From: Warburgia ugandensis
Taxonomy: Eukaryota; Streptophyta; Magnoliopsida; Canellales; Canellaceae
Reading direction: 5' to 3'
DNA: 64,000 bases
Assembly (NCBI GenBank): GCA_035236585.1
Contig: CP141132.1
Coordinates: 50,533,880 to 50,597,879, forward strand
How positions within the stretch are numbered: the first letter of the stretch is position 1; every line of letters starts with the position of its first letter. Under the pieces are notes generated by a model. The model was not told where the DNA came from, did no database searches, and worked only from the letters and a program-made list of their open reading frames with translations. A program made the translations under genes and the position numbers. Shown here piece by piece: positions 62,304 through 64,000 of the stretch.

Positions 62304-64000
62304 TGATAAGTGTCTAATTTTGCATAAAAACCACCCAATTAGTTACCCATATGTTACAACTTACAGGGATAAATTAAGGGTTTTTAACCAAAATTTGTAA
62401 CACATCCAATTTTGACTTAATGAAGCAAAAGTTTGATATTTTATATGTCAAAAGGCTAATCTGAGGTAAGTTTGTTATTAGTCATATTTTTTTAGGATGC
62501 AATTAGAGGTTTCTACTTTTTGTAGGAAGTGAGACAATGATCCTACAATCGAGATCGATCAAGATGAACATTAAAGATCAAGATCAAAAGACTGAGTTAA
62601 AGCCTAAGAGTCGTTAATCTAACAAGAGATCGAGGTCAACATCAAGCAATGGATGCAATTAAAGGAACCAAAGGTGGCTAAAGTGGACCAACGAAGAAAA
62701 CCATGCTATTCCACCACCTTTGTGTGGGAGTCATTCAAGCCACCTTGGCCATATAAGCCACGAGAAAAGGTAACAAGCTAAGGAATTCAAGCCAAACCAT
62801 TCAAGCTAAGCAGGCCAAGGGATTGAACTATGAAGCCAAGCTAAGAAGGCCATCTAAGCTAGCCATAAAGCCTAGCCAATGAAGCCCTCAAAGTTAGCCA
62901 TAAAAGCTAAGCTAAATGGAAGGTCAAGCTTGGTGAAGGAAAATCAAGAGGATTATCCATGAGATTCTCGGGGATATTTTGAAGAGAATTAAGGAAAAAT
63001 TCATTAAGATAAGTTGGCACATGGACCAATAGGATAAGACCTTCTATTTTTCATGTTTTTCCCACCTTTTTATCACTTTCCACGTCATCACCAAGTAGAT
63101 CCACGAATTTGAATTTCCATTCAAGAGTCCTAACATTCCAAGACTCCACCTTTCTAAATTCCCATCCCAACCACACAACCAATCCCTACCTCTTAAGAAA
63201 TCCCTTAGCCAATCAAAATTTTCCATCTTACCTCTATTTCCTAAGTTTTTTCTACACATCACTTTCCTCTGACCTTCTTTCCTTCTTCCTACCTCAACCA
63301 ACCAACCAATTTCTTATTTTTAAGGGCATTCCATGATTTTTTGAGGGGGGAGACATCCCTTCCTAAAAAGGTGGCATCTCCCACCTACTCCACTTCCAAA
63401 ACAGTAGCCACCTCTCACCTTGTTTCCTCTTTTGAAACCCTAGCTTACCTATTATATTCACCAAACAAAGTACTTGTTTTTTATTCCCACCACACCTCTA
63501 ACTTAGGTCACCCTAGAAACTGTAGGACAAAAGTATAAAACATCATAAAAAAACCTAGGTTTGAGACATATCTCCCTTGGGAGGAAACACATGCCTCCTT
63601 CACTTTGGAGGATGGCATCATCTTCGTTTCCTCCTAACTTTTTTCCTTAACCATTCTTCTCCTTTAGGTCTTGATTTTCTTTCAAAGGTGGGGCTGCATC
63701 TTCTCCAAGCGTTCCCCACCTAATTTTGGTCTTTTAATTATTCTTTGAAAGGTTGGTTGGTTCCCTTTTATATTTTATTTTCTTTGCTTGAACTTTACTT
63801 CCATTATTGTTGGTTAATGATTTTCAATTCCATTATTCTTCTTTGATTATTGATTAAGAACCAAAGTTAATTTTCCTCTTCAAGTGACAACCAAGGGAAG
63901 TCACCTTGAATAATCTTTGTCCTTGATTTTCATTGCTTCTAGATCACTTTTTGTTTCACTGCAATCCCTTCTTGCTATCCCTAGTATTCTTCAAGATTGC
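62304..64000 (+). repeat. 3' LTR of element F (runs off the window)
   Basis: Starts TGATAAGTGTCTAATTTTGC, matching the minus-strand LTR start at 47127. U3 holds 'aggctaatctgaggtaag' (about 62453) and 'aagct(a)agcc' word repeats (62740-62930). A TATA-like 'agtataaaac' lies at about 63532. The short frames at 63044-63538 are shadows. The end is beyond 64000. Confidence 0.82.

Overview
This window is plant nuclear DNA. It is AT-rich, has no prokaryotic gene organisation, and is almost entirely layered LTR retrotransposons with a few older relics (LINE pieces, a foldback structure, possible host exons). The tRNA-Met and tRNA-Asp type primer sites, the Ty3/gypsy gag-pol relics and the Athila-type LTR (starting TGATAAGTGTC, after a G-rich purine tract) point to a seed plant with a large, retrotransposon-rich genome. 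The species cannot be told from this. I see no intact protein-coding gene; nearly all open frames are shadows in LTRs or decayed pol.

Layout. 1-1339: possible old LTR remnant, (TC)n, and the C-terminal part of a LINE reverse transcriptase. 1340-13018: element A (minus strand), a non-coding LTR element inserted in that LINE; its 3' LTR is itself split by a solo LTR (2042-4778). 13019-17115: LINE RNase H relic, a second LINE tail, and largely unrecognised sequence with one possible host exon. 17116-30438: element C (plus), a decayed Ty3/gypsy element with gag/PR/RT relics; its 5' LTR is split by a minus-strand solo LTR (18298-21549) and its 3' LTR is truncated. 30439-35560: AT-rich sequence, a possible three-exon gene fragment on the minus strand, and a long inverted repeat split by a clean solo LTR (32530-35378). 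35561-40571: a truncated minus-strand Athila LTR abutting a truncated C-family LTR. 40572-64000: a large decayed Athila-like element F (plus), with PBS, gag relic, RT relic, RNase H and integrase zinc-finger relic, purine tract and 3' LTR running off the window. F is interrupted twice: by a minus Athila solo LTR (44464-47127), and by a solo LTR (49014-60800) that itself contains the complete young element B (51045-60299).

Main discovery. Elements A and B are two copies of one LTR family with very long LTRs (about 2.7-2.9 kb) and collinear internal domains of nearly equal length (about 3.55 and 3.53 kb) in which I find no gag or pol. This is the architecture called LARD (large retrotransposon derivative). 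B's two LTRs look almost identical, so it moved recently although it encodes nothing, which implies help in trans. In addition, the LTRs of this family and its relatives repeat one ordered set of signals: TATA box, a splice donor (usually about 265-290 nt later), a GAG/GTAGGTG donor, a branch-point-plus-acceptor block, and a GTAAGTAAAC donor after a 60-85 nt mini-exon. This suggests a conserved, spliced, non-coding transcript. The spacing is kept in copies of different age and orientation.
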